Below are positions 1 to 6,619 of a stretch of 10,927 bases of DNA, piece after piece. Made by a program: the position numbers and the translations under genes. Source of the stretch: JBGQDM01 sp041495845 (lineage in GTDB: Bacteria; Acidobacteriota; Terriglobia; Terriglobales; Acidobacteriaceae); the NCBI GenBank assembly GCA_041495845.1, contig JBGQDM010000101.1, forward strand, positions 1-10,927, read 5' to 3'. The notes beneath the pieces were generated by a model. It saw only the letters and a list, made by a program, of their open reading frames with translations. It was not told where the DNA came from and made no database searches. Numbering within the stretch: position 1 is the stretch's first letter; each line of letters opens with the position of its first letter.

Positions 1-524
1 AACAGCAGCGCCCAGAAACTCTGCAACTGCATCGAGCCGTCTGCTGCCTTCTCATAGCCGGTGGGATGCTGCATCCAGGCGTCAGTGGCGATGATGAAGA
101 ACCCGGAAATCCACGAGCCTCCGGCCACGGCAACGGCTGACCACCAGTGGGCGCGCGGAGAAAGTTTGTTCTCGCCATAAAGAAACAACCCAAGAAATGC
201 CGATTCGAGAAAGAAAGCAAACAGACCTTCCATGGCCAGCGTCTGCCCAATGACGCCGCCAGCAAAGCGTGAAAAGTGCGACCAATTCGTTCCAAACTGG
301 AATTCCAAAGGAATGCCGGTGACCACGCCCAAGACGAACGTGATGCCGAAAATCCTGGCCCAGAAACGGGCCGCCTGGTGGTAAGCCGGATCATTGCGAC
401 GTAGCGCCAGCGTCTTTAGGACCACAATCAGCGGCGCCAATCCCATGGTGAGTTGTGGAAAAAGGTAGTGAAATGTGGCGGTGAAGGCGAAGTGCAGCCG
501 GTGAATCAGGAGTGCGCTATCCAT
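1..524 (-). CDS. cydA: Cytochrome bd ubiquinol oxidase subunit I, N-terminal part (runs off window)
   Basis: This encodes the first 174 residues of the quinol-oxidising subunit of the cytochrome bd terminal oxidase, an inner-membrane enzyme that reduces O2 to water with high affinity and without proton pumping. The visible part aligns without gaps to my recollection of E. coli CydA. His19 (heme b595 ligand, in FTATFHYLF) and Glu99 and Glu107 (AMEGLFAFFLES) fall at the same residue numbers. The family core GIPLEFQFGTNWS is also present. Several hydrophobic membrane helices are visible. The Q-loop and C-terminal helices lie beyond the left edge, so long or short Q-loop type cannot be told. The ATG at 524 is preceded by GGGGA five bases upstream. 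Residues 89-96 read GGVIGQTL where E. coli has GDIFGAPL, a subtype difference and not damage. The gene follows the thioesterase by 73 bp but seems to have its own promoter. cydB is expected further left. Confidence 0.96.
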   Translation of the reverse strand, partial: MDSALLIHRLHFAFTATFHYLFPQLTMGLAPLIVVLKTLALRRNDPAYHQAARFWARIFGITFVLGVVTGIPLEFQFGTNWSHFSRFAGGVIGQTLAMEGLFAFFLESAFLGLFLYGENKLSPRAHWWSAVAVAGGSWISGFFIIATDAWMQHPTGYEKAADGSMQLQSFWALL

Positions 525-544
525 GATTTTCCCCAGGTGGACTG

Positions 545-594
545 CTGATGATTATCAAAGGGGCGAGCGCGAACGAACAGTGACGACCATCACA
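545..594 (-). promoter_or_regulatory. Putative cydA promoter with CRP/FNR-type dyads
   Basis: Read on the minus strand, a dyad TGTGA-N6-TCACT (594-579) matches nine of ten positions of the CRP-type consensus. A GATAAT -10-like box follows at 556-551, preceded 17 bp upstream by a poor -35 (TGTTCG, 579-574). These predict a transcript start near 544, about 20 nt before the cydA ATG, which places the dyad centre (586.5) near -42, the standard class II activator position. A second dyad, TTGAT-N4-ATCAG (558-545), matches nine of ten positions of the FNR consensus and overlaps the -10. The motifs are seen directly; binding by a CRP/FNR-family protein is inferred. bd oxidase genes are often under oxygen-responsive control, so the context fits. 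Confidence 0.45.
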
Positions 595-597
595 GCG

Positions 598-1110
598 TCA
601 CCGCTTCTGACGCCGCTGCCGTTCGGCCAGGCGCTGCTCCCGGCGGCGGCCAGCGTCTTCGTATCGCCTCTTCTCCTCATCGGTTTCCGGCACCACCGGC
701 GCCACTGGGACGCGATTGCCGTCGCGATCCACTGCCACGAAGGTCAGATACGCGGAGCTTACGTGCCGCCGCGTGTTCGCCAGGTAGTTGTCGACCCACA
801 CCTTGACGCCAATTTCCAGCGAGGTATGAAAAGCGCGATTGACGGAAGACCGAAGCACCACGAACTCGCCGATGTGAGGCGAGGAAACGAAATCGAGATG
901 GTCCACCGAAGCGGTAACCACGTACTGGCGTGAATGGCGAAGCGCGGCCATGGCGCCGGCCACGTCAATCCAGTGCATCAGGCGTCCGCCCATCAGCACG
1001 CGCAGAGGGTTGGTATCGTTGGGCAGCACCAACTCAGCCATTTCAGACTGCGATTCGCGGACGGGACGCGGCGTGAGGTCTACGCTTGGTTCCTTCATAA
1101 CCAGCGTCAT
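598..1110 (-). CDS. Hotdog-fold acyl-CoA thioesterase (YciA/BACH-like)
   Basis: Predicted to hydrolyse acyl-CoA thioesters to free acid and CoA in the cytosol. The protein is a single hotdog domain of the acyl-CoA hydrolase (YciA/ACOT) type. The conserved stretch NPLRVLMGGRLMHWIDVAGA carries the hotdog helix with the presumed catalytic Asp (WID), followed by SVDHLDF and a central strand ending in VWVDN. The last ~25 residues are unusually rich in Arg, Glu and Gln (basic tail ending RRQKR), which looks like a disordered or helical extension outside the domain. Starts are possible at TTG 1125, ATG 1110 and ATG 1098; none has a good Shine-Dalgarno. I chose the first ATG, and homology memory would equally allow 1098. 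The gene is divergent from the TPR gene and lies upstream of cydA on the same strand. The acyl-chain preference cannot be read. Confidence 0.88.
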   Translation of the reverse strand: MTLVMKEPSVDLTPRPVRESQSEMAELVLPNDTNPLRVLMGGRLMHWIDVAGAMAALRHSRQYVVTASVDHLDFVSSPHIGEFVVLRSSVNRAFHTSLEIGVKVWVDNYLANTRRHVSSAYLTFVAVDRDGNRVPVAPVVPETDEEKRRYEDAGRRREQRLAERQRRQKR

Positions 1111-1170
1111 TGTAAAGCACGGCAAATGCGCACGGCGTAGTACTCTGGAAATGAGCTAAAGGAGATCGTT

Positions 1171-1482
1171 TTGATCGATCGGCTGGCCATGTTGGAAGAG
1201 ATTCTGGCGCAGAATCCCAATGATGCCTTTGCCCGTTATGGGCTGGCCATGGAACACTCCACTCGCGGCGACATCGAAAAAGCGATGGCCGAGTTTGCCG
1301 CGTTGCTTGAGCGCCATCCCGACTACACCGCCGGATATTTCATGGCGGCGCAAACGCTGGCCCGCGCCGGCCAAACGGAAACGGCGAAAGACAAGTTGCG
1401 TCAGGGCATCGCGTCGGCCACTCGCTCCGGAAACGCACACGCGCTCGCGGAGATGGAAGCGATGCTGGCGGAGTTGCCGTAG
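1171..1482 (+). CDS. Small TPR-repeat protein
   Basis: A 103-residue, apparently cytosolic protein made almost wholly of tetratricopeptide repeats, which mediate protein-protein contacts. Two TPR units are visible, around residues 17-51 (DAFARYGLAMEHSTRGDIEKA, with an Asp-Tyr at the end) and 52-86 (GYFMAAQTLARAGQTETA). There is a leading helix (MLEEILAQNPND) and a capping C-terminal helix. No signal peptide or catalytic domain is present. The start is the rare codon TTG at 1171, supported by AAAGGAG at 1158-1164 ending six bases before it; the next in-frame ATG (1189) is too far from that site. The gene is convergent with the dehydrogenase (4 bp between stops) and divergent from the thioesterase, so it is probably monocistronic. 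Its partner protein is unknown. Confidence 0.85.
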   Translation: MIDRLAMLEEILAQNPNDAFARYGLAMEHSTRGDIEKAMAEFAALLERHPDYTAGYFMAAQTLARAGQTETAKDKLRQGIASATRSGNAHALAEMEAMLAELP

Positions 1483-1486
1483 TCCG

Positions 1487-2347
1487 CTACTTCGCCTGCC
1501 CTGCCATGCGCACCATGGCCCACTCCACGACTCCGGGAAACATCTGGTAGAGCTTGATCACCGGGTGCATGGTCCAAGGCACGACGACTTCCCGCTTCCC
1601 TTGGCGATAGCCCGCGAGCACCGCGCGCGCCACCCGTTCGGCGCTGATTCCACGCGGGCTTTCAGGCCTGGAGGAGGGTTCGCGTCCCCGCACCAGATTG
1701 GTCGCGAAATTGGTGCGCACGAAACCTGGACAAACCGTCATCACGTTGATTCCCGCAGCCTTCAGTTCCACCCGTGCCGCTTTGCCGATGGCATTCATGG
1801 CAAACTTGGAAGCACTGTACGCCGCACCAAAAGGGAGCGGGAGGTGTCCGGCGACACTGGAGATGTTGATGATCGTCCCGGATCCCTGGGCCCGCATCAC
1901 CGGCAGCACCGCCTGCATGGAATCAATGGTCCCGAACAAGTTGGTTTCGAAGAGCTCGCGACACTGCACCATATCCATGGCAGCAACGGAATCGCGCAGC
2001 CCATGGCCCGCATTGTTCACCCACACATCCACCCGTTGGAAGTGGTGCATGATCAGGCCGAGGGCGCTGTCAATCTCCTCGCGATGGCGCACATCGCAAG
2101 CCAGAGCGAGCGTTCTCTCCGGTTGGCCGACGCGGTTGCGCGCGGCCTCCAAGCGGCCGGAATCACGGGAAAGCATGACCACGCTGGCGCCGTGCTCCAC
2201 GAAGATCCGCGCGACGGCTTCGCCAATGCCCATCGAAGCCCCAGTCACCACCACCACTTTGTTCGCCGCTTCCAGCATGACTTGCTTGTATGGGGCGGAG
2301 CGCCGTGCTGTCAAGCGCAGGCGCACCAGCGCATCCCGTTTTGTCAT
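1487..2347 (-). CDS. Short-chain dehydrogenase/reductase (SDR family)
   Basis: An NAD(P)-dependent oxidoreductase of the classical SDR fold, 286 residues from the chosen start. Visible motifs are the cofactor glycine loop TGASMGIG (35-42), the acidic CDV (about 84-86), NNAG (111-114), Asn136 (ETNLFG), catalytic Ser in NISS (163-164) and Tyr177-x3-Lys181 (YSASK), followed by CPGFVRT. The catalytic tetrad is therefore complete. LSRD at 59-62 after the second strand (Arg61) may favour NADP. The substrate cannot be deduced; a hydrophobic C-terminal segment with TMHPVIKLYQMFPGVVEW is common in lipid- or retinol-type SDRs. The start at ATG 2347 is preceded by AAAGGG nine bases upstream and gives a basic 23-residue extension. 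ATG 2278 would give a textbook SDR N-terminus (MLEAANKVVVVTG) but has a weaker ribosome site, so the start is uncertain. The gene is divergent from the ATPase/VWA operon across an inverted repeat. Confidence 0.93.
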   Translation of the reverse strand: MTKRDALVRLRLTARRSAPYKQVMLEAANKVVVVTGASMGIGEAVARIFVEHGASVVMLSRDSGRLEAARNRVGQPERTLALACDVRHREEIDSALGLIMHHFQRVDVWVNNAGHGLRDSVAAMDMVQCRELFETNLFGTIDSMQAVLPVMRAQGSGTIINISSVAGHLPLPFGAAYSASKFAMNAIGKAARVELKAAGINVMTVCPGFVRTNFATNLVRGREPSSRPESPRGISAERVARAVLAGYRQGKREVVVPWTMHPVIKLYQMFPGVVEWAMVRMAGQAK

Positions 2348-2355
2348 GCACTTCG

Positions 2356-2411
2356 ACCCTTTAGCCGGAAGATCGGGCCCGCGCGCGGGCGTATAATTCC
2401 GGCTAAAGGGT
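2356..2411. repeat. Perfect 15-bp inverted repeat with nested GC palindrome
   Basis: ACCCTTTAGCCGGAA (2356-2370) is exactly inverted as TTCCGGCTAAAGGGT (2397-2411). The 26-bp spacer contains the 14-bp self-palindrome GCCCGCGCGCGGGC (2377-2390) and a TATAAT box whose last base is the first base of the right arm. The repeat lies between the divergent dehydrogenase and ATPase genes. The left arm includes the dehydrogenase's AAAGGG ribosome site. It may be a two-site operator controlling both genes, or an RNA hairpin or cruciform; the sequence alone does not decide. Confidence 0.75.
2392..2397 (+). promoter_or_regulatory. Candidate -10 box for the ATPase/VWA operon
   Basis: A perfect TATAAT stands in an otherwise very GC-rich gap, 32 bp before the ATPase ATG, so a transcript would start near 2404 with a leader of about 26 nt. 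No good -35 is present at the expected position (2369-2374 reads AAGATC), so it would need an activator or another sigma factor. The reverse strand at the same place reads TTATAC and could serve the dehydrogenase. Its overlap with the right arm of the inverted repeat would let a bound protein block or modulate it. Confidence 0.35.
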
Positions 2412-2429
2412 TCGTCCGGGGTTCCATCC

Positions 2430-3920
2430 ATGGGTTTCCCACACACGCTGGGTGAATTGCGGAAAAGTGTTTTTTCCGAAGAGCGCTTGCGCGAGCGGCG
2501 CGTAAAAGACGAACTGCGCCAAAACCTCATCGCGCGCCTGCAGTCGGGGGCCCCGGTGTTTCCCGGTATTGTCGGCTATGACGACACGGTGGTGCCGCAG
2601 ATCGTGAACGCCGTGCTCTCCCGCCACAACTTCATCCTGCTCGGACTGCGTGGCCAAGCCAAGAGCCGCATCTTGCGCGCCCTGACTTCCCTGCTGGACG
2701 CCCACCTGCCTTACATCGCAGGTTGCGAGATTCGCGACAATCCCTATGCGCCCATCTGCCGCCCGTGCCGCGAAAAAGCGAAACACCTGGGCGACGCCCT
2801 TCCCATTGCTTATCTCACTCCTGACGACCGCTATGTGGAGAAGTTGGCCACGCCAGACGTAACCATTGCCGACCTGATCGGCGACATTGATCCCATCAAG
2901 GCGGCGCGCGGCGGACACGAACTCGGCAGCGAATTCACCGTGCACTACGGATTGCTGCCGCGAGCCAATCGTGGAATTTTCGCCATCAACGAACTGCCCG
3001 ATCTGGCGGGAAAGATTCAGGTGGGGCTTTTCAACATTATGCAGGAAGGCGATGTACAGATTAAGGGCTATCCCGTTCGCCTGCCGCTGGATGTGGCGCT
3101 GGTTTTCAGCGCCAATCCGGAGGACTACACCGCCCGCGGAAAAATCATTACGCCGCTGAAAGACCGCATGGGCTCGGAAGTCCGCACCCACTATCCGATT
3201 ACCGTGGAAGAAGGCGTAACCATTACCGCCCAGGAGGCGTGGACCCGCCGCGATGGCGCGAAGTTGCAGGTTCCGGACTACGTCTGGGAAGTGATTGAGC
3301 GGGTCGCGTTTGTGGCGCGCGAAGACAAACGCGTGGACAAGCGCTCGGGCGTGAGCCAGCGCCTGCCCATCAGCAGCATGGAGAATGTGGTCTCGAATGC
3401 GGAGCGGCGTGCCATCCGCAACGGCGAAACGCTCACCGTGCCGCGCATTGCCGACATTTACGCCGCCTTGCCCGCTATTACTGGAAAGCTGGAACTGGAA
3501 TACGAAGGGGAATTGCGCGGAGCGGAACAGGTGGTGCGCGAGATCATCCGCACCGCCATCGCCCGGACGTTCGACGATTACTATTCGGGCGCCAACCTGC
3601 AGCAAGTGGTGCAGTGGTTCGACCTGGGCGGAGAAATCCAGATGGCGGACTCCGCCAGCGCAGCCGAGGCGCTGGCCGGGCTGAGCAAGATTCAAGGACT
3701 GCTCGACAAAGTGGGCGAGGCTGGCGTCACCGCCAAAGACAGCGCCGAGATTCGCGTGTCCGCAGCCGAGTTCATTCTCGAAGGTCTGTATGCGCACAAA
3801 CGGATTGGCCGCAGCGAAGAGCGAGTTTTTTCCGCCGGAGAACAGCAGCCGAGAAAACCGGAGCCAAGTGTGGCGCGGGAGGACCTCCCCCTGCCGCGTG
3901 GCCGCCGCAACTTCAACTGA
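2430..3920 (+). CDS. MoxR/magnesium-chelatase-I-like AAA+ ATPase
   Basis: A 496-residue cytosolic AAA+ ATPase related to ChlI/MoxR, expected to form a ring and remodel a target protein together with the VWA protein encoded next. Walker A is LGLRGQAKSR (71-80, Lys78). Walker B is RGIFAINELP (181-190) with Asn187 in place of the usual Asp, followed by Glu188. Sensor 1 is SANPEDYT (227-234), and a basic TPLKDR (241-246) lies in the arginine-finger region. An insert after the P-loop domain start carries Cys99, Cys110, Cys113 and His119, which resembles a metal knuckle. The C-terminal ~100 residues are helical and end in a charged, proline-rich tail. The ATG at 2430 is the only start after an in-frame stop at 2394; a GGGG stretch lies eight bases upstream. 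Automatic pipelines may call it a sigma-54-interacting regulator, but no GAFTGA loop is visible. It is not a chlorophyll gene: no BchH-like subunit is nearby. Confidence 0.9.
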   Translation: MGFPHTLGELRKSVFSEERLRERRVKDELRQNLIARLQSGAPVFPGIVGYDDTVVPQIVNAVLSRHNFILLGLRGQAKSRILRALTSLLDAHLPYIAGCEIRDNPYAPICRPCREKAKHLGDALPIAYLTPDDRYVEKLATPDVTIADLIGDIDPIKAARGGHELGSEFTVHYGLLPRANRGIFAINELPDLAGKIQVGLFNIMQEGDVQIKGYPVRLPLDVALVFSANPEDYTARGKIITPLKDRMGSEVRTHYPITVEEGVTITAQEAWTRRDGAKLQVPDYVWEVIERVAFVAREDKRVDKRSGVSQRLPISSMENVVSNAERRAIRNGETLTVPRIADIYAALPAITGKLELEYEGELRGAEQVVREIIRTAIARTFDDYYSGANLQQVVQWFDLGGEIQMADSASAAEALAGLSKIQGLLDKVGEAGVTAKDSAEIRVSAAEFILEGLYAHKRIGRSEERVFSAGEQQPRKPEPSVAREDLPLPRGRRNFN

Positions 3921-3931
3921 GCCGTGTCGCC

Positions 3932-5170
3932 ATGAAGCGCGTTCGCTACAGTAAATACGTCCCCGACCCCGCCGGCGAGATGAGCCTGGAAGACTTGGTG
4001 TCCGCCCTCTCCGACTACTTGCTGCAGAGCGGATTTCAGGACAACTACGGCTTCTACGAAGCGCCGGAAGAACAGACGCTCGACCAGTTGCGCCAGGCGA
4101 TGGAACAGGCGCTGCTCGAGAGCGACCTGCTGGATGAGCAGACCCGGGAGCAGTTGCAGCAGATGCAGATGGACGGCACGCTCGAGGAGTTGATCGAACG
4201 CCTGATCGAGCGCATGCAGCAAGAGGAATACATTCGCGTGGATGCGCCGCACGACCCCACGCAGCAGTCGAGTCTGGGCGGACAGGTGGGCCACGCGCAA
4301 GGGCAGGCGCGCTTTGACGTCACCGACAAGGGTCTGGACTTTCTGGGCTACCGCACGTTACGGAATCTGCTGGGTTCGCTGGGCAAGGCCAGCTTCGGAC
4401 GCCACGACACCCGCGACTGGGCCACCGGGATTGAAGCCAGTGGAGCGTCCAAACCATATGAGTTTGGCGACATGCTCAACCTCGACATCACCGCCACCTT
4501 GTCGCACGCCATCCATCGCGAGGGACTAGGCCTGCCGCTGAACCTGGAATACTCCGACCTGCACGTGCACCAGTGCGAATACCAGTCATCGTGCGCGACC
4601 GTGCTCATGCTGGACTGCTCGCACTCCATGATTCTTTATGGGGAGGACCGGTTTACGCCGGCCAAGAAAGTGGCCATGGCGCTTTCCCATCTGATTCGCA
4701 CCCAGTATCCGGGAGATTCACTGGCGGTGGTGCTCTTCCACGATTCCGCCGAAGAGATTCCATTGTCACAACTGGCGCGGGTGAAAGTCGGCCCCTACTA
4801 CACCAACACGCGCGAGGGGCTGCGATTGGCGCAGCGCATTCTCGAGCGCCAGCGCAAAGACATGAAGCAGATCGTCATGATCACCGACGGCAAACCATCA
4901 GCGCTGACGCTCGAAGATGGCCGCATTTACAAGAACGCCTTCGGCCTCGACCCGCTGGTGGTGACGCAAACGCTGGAAGAAGTCTCGAAGTGCAAGCGCG
5001 CCGGCGTGATGATTAACACCTTCATGCTGGCGTCGGAGTATGGGCTGATTCAGTTTGTGCAGAAGGTGACGGAGATGTGTCGTGGCAAGGCGTACTTCAC
5101 CACGCCCTACACGCTGGGGCAGTACCTGCTGATGGATTACATGGCGCGGAAGACGAAGACCATCCACTAG
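3932..5170 (+). CDS. VWA-domain protein, partner of the AAA+ ATPase
   Basis: A 412-residue protein with a C-terminal von Willebrand factor A domain (about 220-400). The metal-ion-dependent adhesion site is complete: DCSHS (Asp228, Ser230, Ser232), a threonine in YTNT (291 or 293) and Asp319 in ITDGKPS. The N-terminal half is mostly charged helix, with a Gln/Glu-rich segment at 46-100 that could form a coiled coil, and has no signal peptide or membrane helix. In BchD, NorD, CbbO and ViaA, a VWA protein couples a MoxR-type ATPase to its client, and this is the inferred role here. The ATG at 3932 is 11 bp after the ATPase stop with a weak ribosome site, suggesting translational coupling. The open frame extends upstream to 3614 only as an overlap inside the ATPase gene. 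MKRVRYSKYV is a natural N-terminus for this family (recollection). The client is unknown. Confidence 0.9.
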   Translation: MKRVRYSKYVPDPAGEMSLEDLVSALSDYLLQSGFQDNYGFYEAPEEQTLDQLRQAMEQALLESDLLDEQTREQLQQMQMDGTLEELIERLIERMQQEEYIRVDAPHDPTQQSSLGGQVGHAQGQARFDVTDKGLDFLGYRTLRNLLGSLGKASFGRHDTRDWATGIEASGASKPYEFGDMLNLDITATLSHAIHREGLGLPLNLEYSDLHVHQCEYQSSCATVLMLDCSHSMILYGEDRFTPAKKVAMALSHLIRTQYPGDSLAVVLFHDSAEEIPLSQLARVKVGPYYTNTREGLRLAQRILERQRKDMKQIVMITDGKPSALTLEDGRIYKNAFGLDPLVVTQTLEEVSKCKRAGVMINTFMLASEYGLIQFVQKVTEMCRGKAYFTTPYTLGQYLLMDYMARKTKTIH

Positions 5171-5196
5171 GCTGGATGCGGTTAGCTGCGGCTCCC

Positions 5197-5412
5197 TCAG
5201 CCCTGCTTGGGCGCGCACTCCGCGGCCTGAAAGCCCACTTTGCCGTGGCTCCCGTCGCAGAACGGCTTGTTGGCGGATTGGCCGCAGCGGCAGAGGGAAA
5301 TGGCGGGCTTGCCGGTTAAGTCATAGGCGTTGCCGTCGCCGTCGACCAAGCGGACTGCTCCCTCGACGCGAAAAGGACCGTTCTTGCGGGCGGTAATCGT
5401 AATCTCGGACAT
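5197..5412 (-). CDS. CDGSH-type [2Fe-2S] iron-sulfur protein
   Basis: A 71-residue protein with a single CDGSH domain. The motif C-R-C-G-Q-S-A-N-K-P-F-C-D-G-S-H fits the family signature CxCx2(S/T)x3PxCDGx(S/A/T)H, giving the three-Cys, one-His ligation of a redox-active [2Fe-2S] cluster. The N-terminal strands (ITITARKNGPFRVEG) are typical of stand-alone bacterial members. No membrane anchor or signal peptide is present, so it is cytosolic. The ATG at 5412 has a good AGGAG eight bases upstream. It lies 32 bp after the glycosyltransferase on the same strand and is probably co-transcribed with it, and it is convergent with the VWA gene (26 bp gap). The physiological role of bacterial single CDGSH proteins (electron transfer, cluster transfer or redox sensing) is not established by context here. 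Confidence 0.93.
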   Translation of the reverse strand: MSEITITARKNGPFRVEGAVRLVDGDGNAYDLTGKPAISLCRCGQSANKPFCDGSHGKVGFQAAECAPKQG

Positions 5413-5444
5413 AGGTTTTTCTCCTGGCAGTGGGGTGCGGGCGC

Positions 5445-6563
5445 CTACGCGGCGAGTCGCTGCGGCTTCAGCAAGCTGCGGTAAAGATCAAGGTAGCCGT
5501 CGAGCATTTGTTTGGCCGTGAACCGGCTGCGGGCACGCTGATAGGCCAGATTACCATGCGCGCGGCAAAGTTCACGATCTTCGCTGAGGCGGCGAATGGC
5601 ATCGGAGAGGCTGGCGCTATCGTTGGTGCGGAAATAAACCGCGGCGTCGCCCCAGACTTCGCGAAAGACGGGAATATCGTTGGCCACAATGGCGCAACGC
5701 GAGAGCGCGGCTTCCAGCGCGGCCATGCCGAAGGGTTCATACCGCGAAGTGGCGGCGTAGATGGCGGCGCGGCTGTACAGCAGGCGCAGTTGCGCTTCCG
5801 TCTGCGGCCCTCGGAAAGCCACGTCGCAGCGATCGGTCTTCAGTTTCACGTCGGCGCGCAGCGGAATCTTCGGTTCGTCAAGCGGCTGGTCGGAACTGAC
5901 AATGCACACCGGCAACGGCTGCTCCCGCTGGGTCAGCAGAATCACCTGCTTGCCGGCATCGTGCAGGCGGCCCACCGTCAGCACGGAGTCACTTTTCAAG
6001 AGATACGGATTGAAAAAAACTGGATTGCGGCCGCTGTAGATCACGGTACCGCGGCGCGGCTTGGCGTAGAGGGCGCGCACGGAATCCAGCATGAAGAATG
6101 ACGGCGCCGCCACCGCGCTGGCCCCGCTCAGCCCGTCTCCCGCGGTTCGACGATACCAGCGCAACCATTCGGTTTCGCGCGGCTCGTGTCCGTGGACCGA
6201 AATCCACCAGCTGATGAGATCGCCGTGTGCCACCACGATGCGCGGCACGTCTCCGGGCAGGTTGCCGTAGGCATACTGCGTCAGGTGCAGAACGTCGGGC
6301 TTCACTTCCTCAATCACGGCTTGGAGGTAATCTCGCGATTCTTCCAGGTCGTTCTTCCCCTCCTGCATCCACTCCAACCGGAAACCCGTAGGCCGGTAGT
6401 CCAATCCGGGCAGAGTGTCCATCCACTGGGTCTGATGGGGAAGCGGAATTTCACCGAAGCTGACCAGCGTGACACGGACGCCACGCTGCGTGAGCCCGAT
6501 GGCCACTTCGCGTGCGTAGGCCCACGTGCCGGTAATGGTGTCGGCAGTAAGAAGGACGTGCAT
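5445..6563 (-). CDS. GT4-like glycosyltransferase (GT-B fold)
   Basis: A 372-residue retaining glycosyltransferase of the GT-B fold, expected to move a sugar from a nucleotide-sugar donor to an unknown acceptor at the cytosolic face of the membrane. The N-terminal domain opens with MHVLLTADTITGTWAYA and a glycine-containing acceptor loop. The C-terminal domain shows VGRLHDAGKQ (Arg199 and Lys205, donor phosphate contacts) and the hallmark E-x7-E pair in SRYEPFGMAALEA (Glu276, Glu284), followed by IVANDIPVFREVWGDAA. All key residues of the family are present. No transmembrane segment is visible. The ATG at 6563 has only AGG five bases upstream; a TAGAAT box on the minus strand at 6625-6620 could be its -10. 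No other polysaccharide gene lies in the window, so the product (capsule, glycolipid or storage sugar) is unknown. It is likely the first gene of a unit with the CDGSH protein. Confidence 0.92.
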   Translation of the reverse strand: MHVLLTADTITGTWAYAREVAIGLTQRGVRVTLVSFGEIPLPHQTQWMDTLPGLDYRPTGFRLEWMQEGKNDLEESRDYLQAVIEEVKPDVLHLTQYAYGNLPGDVPRIVVAHGDLISWWISVHGHEPRETEWLRWYRRTAGDGLSGASAVAAPSFFMLDSVRALYAKPRRGTVIYSGRNPVFFNPYLLKSDSVLTVGRLHDAGKQVILLTQREQPLPVCIVSSDQPLDEPKIPLRADVKLKTDRCDVAFRGPQTEAQLRLLYSRAAIYAATSRYEPFGMAALEAALSRCAIVANDIPVFREVWGDAAVYFRTNDSASLSDAIRRLSEDRELCRAHGNLAYQRARSRFTAKQMLDGYLDLYRSLLKPQRLAA

Positions 6564-6619
6564 GGAAACCTGGGGCGCGTTCCAAAGCCGCGTGCGGCAG
6601 GCCTTGTAGCGTGCGAGCT

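Noticed and set aside
1220..2455. 411-codon plus-strand open frame across the TPR and dehydrogenase genes
   Set aside because: It overlaps a TPR gene with a good ribosome site and lies opposite an SDR gene with all catalytic motifs. Its translation is low-complexity and has no domain.
2403..3797. 464-codon open frame on the minus strand opposite the AAA+ ATPase gene
   Set aside because: The plus frame carries clear Walker, sensor and family motifs. The antisense frame has no recognisable domain and is what GC-rich codon usage produces in the opposite strand.
3614..3931. Upstream extension of the VWA open frame inside the ATPase gene
   Set aside because: It would overlap the ATPase coding sequence by over 300 bp and translates to arginine-rich low-complexity sequence. 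The ATG at 3932 sits 11 bp after the ATPase stop and begins a family-like N-terminus.
2430..5170. Magnesium chelatase (bchI/bchD) for chlorophyll synthesis
   Set aside because: No BchH-like subunit or other tetrapyrrole gene is present, and the ATPase has a distinct Cys-rich insert. The similarity is at the level of the wider MoxR/chelatase-like superfamily.
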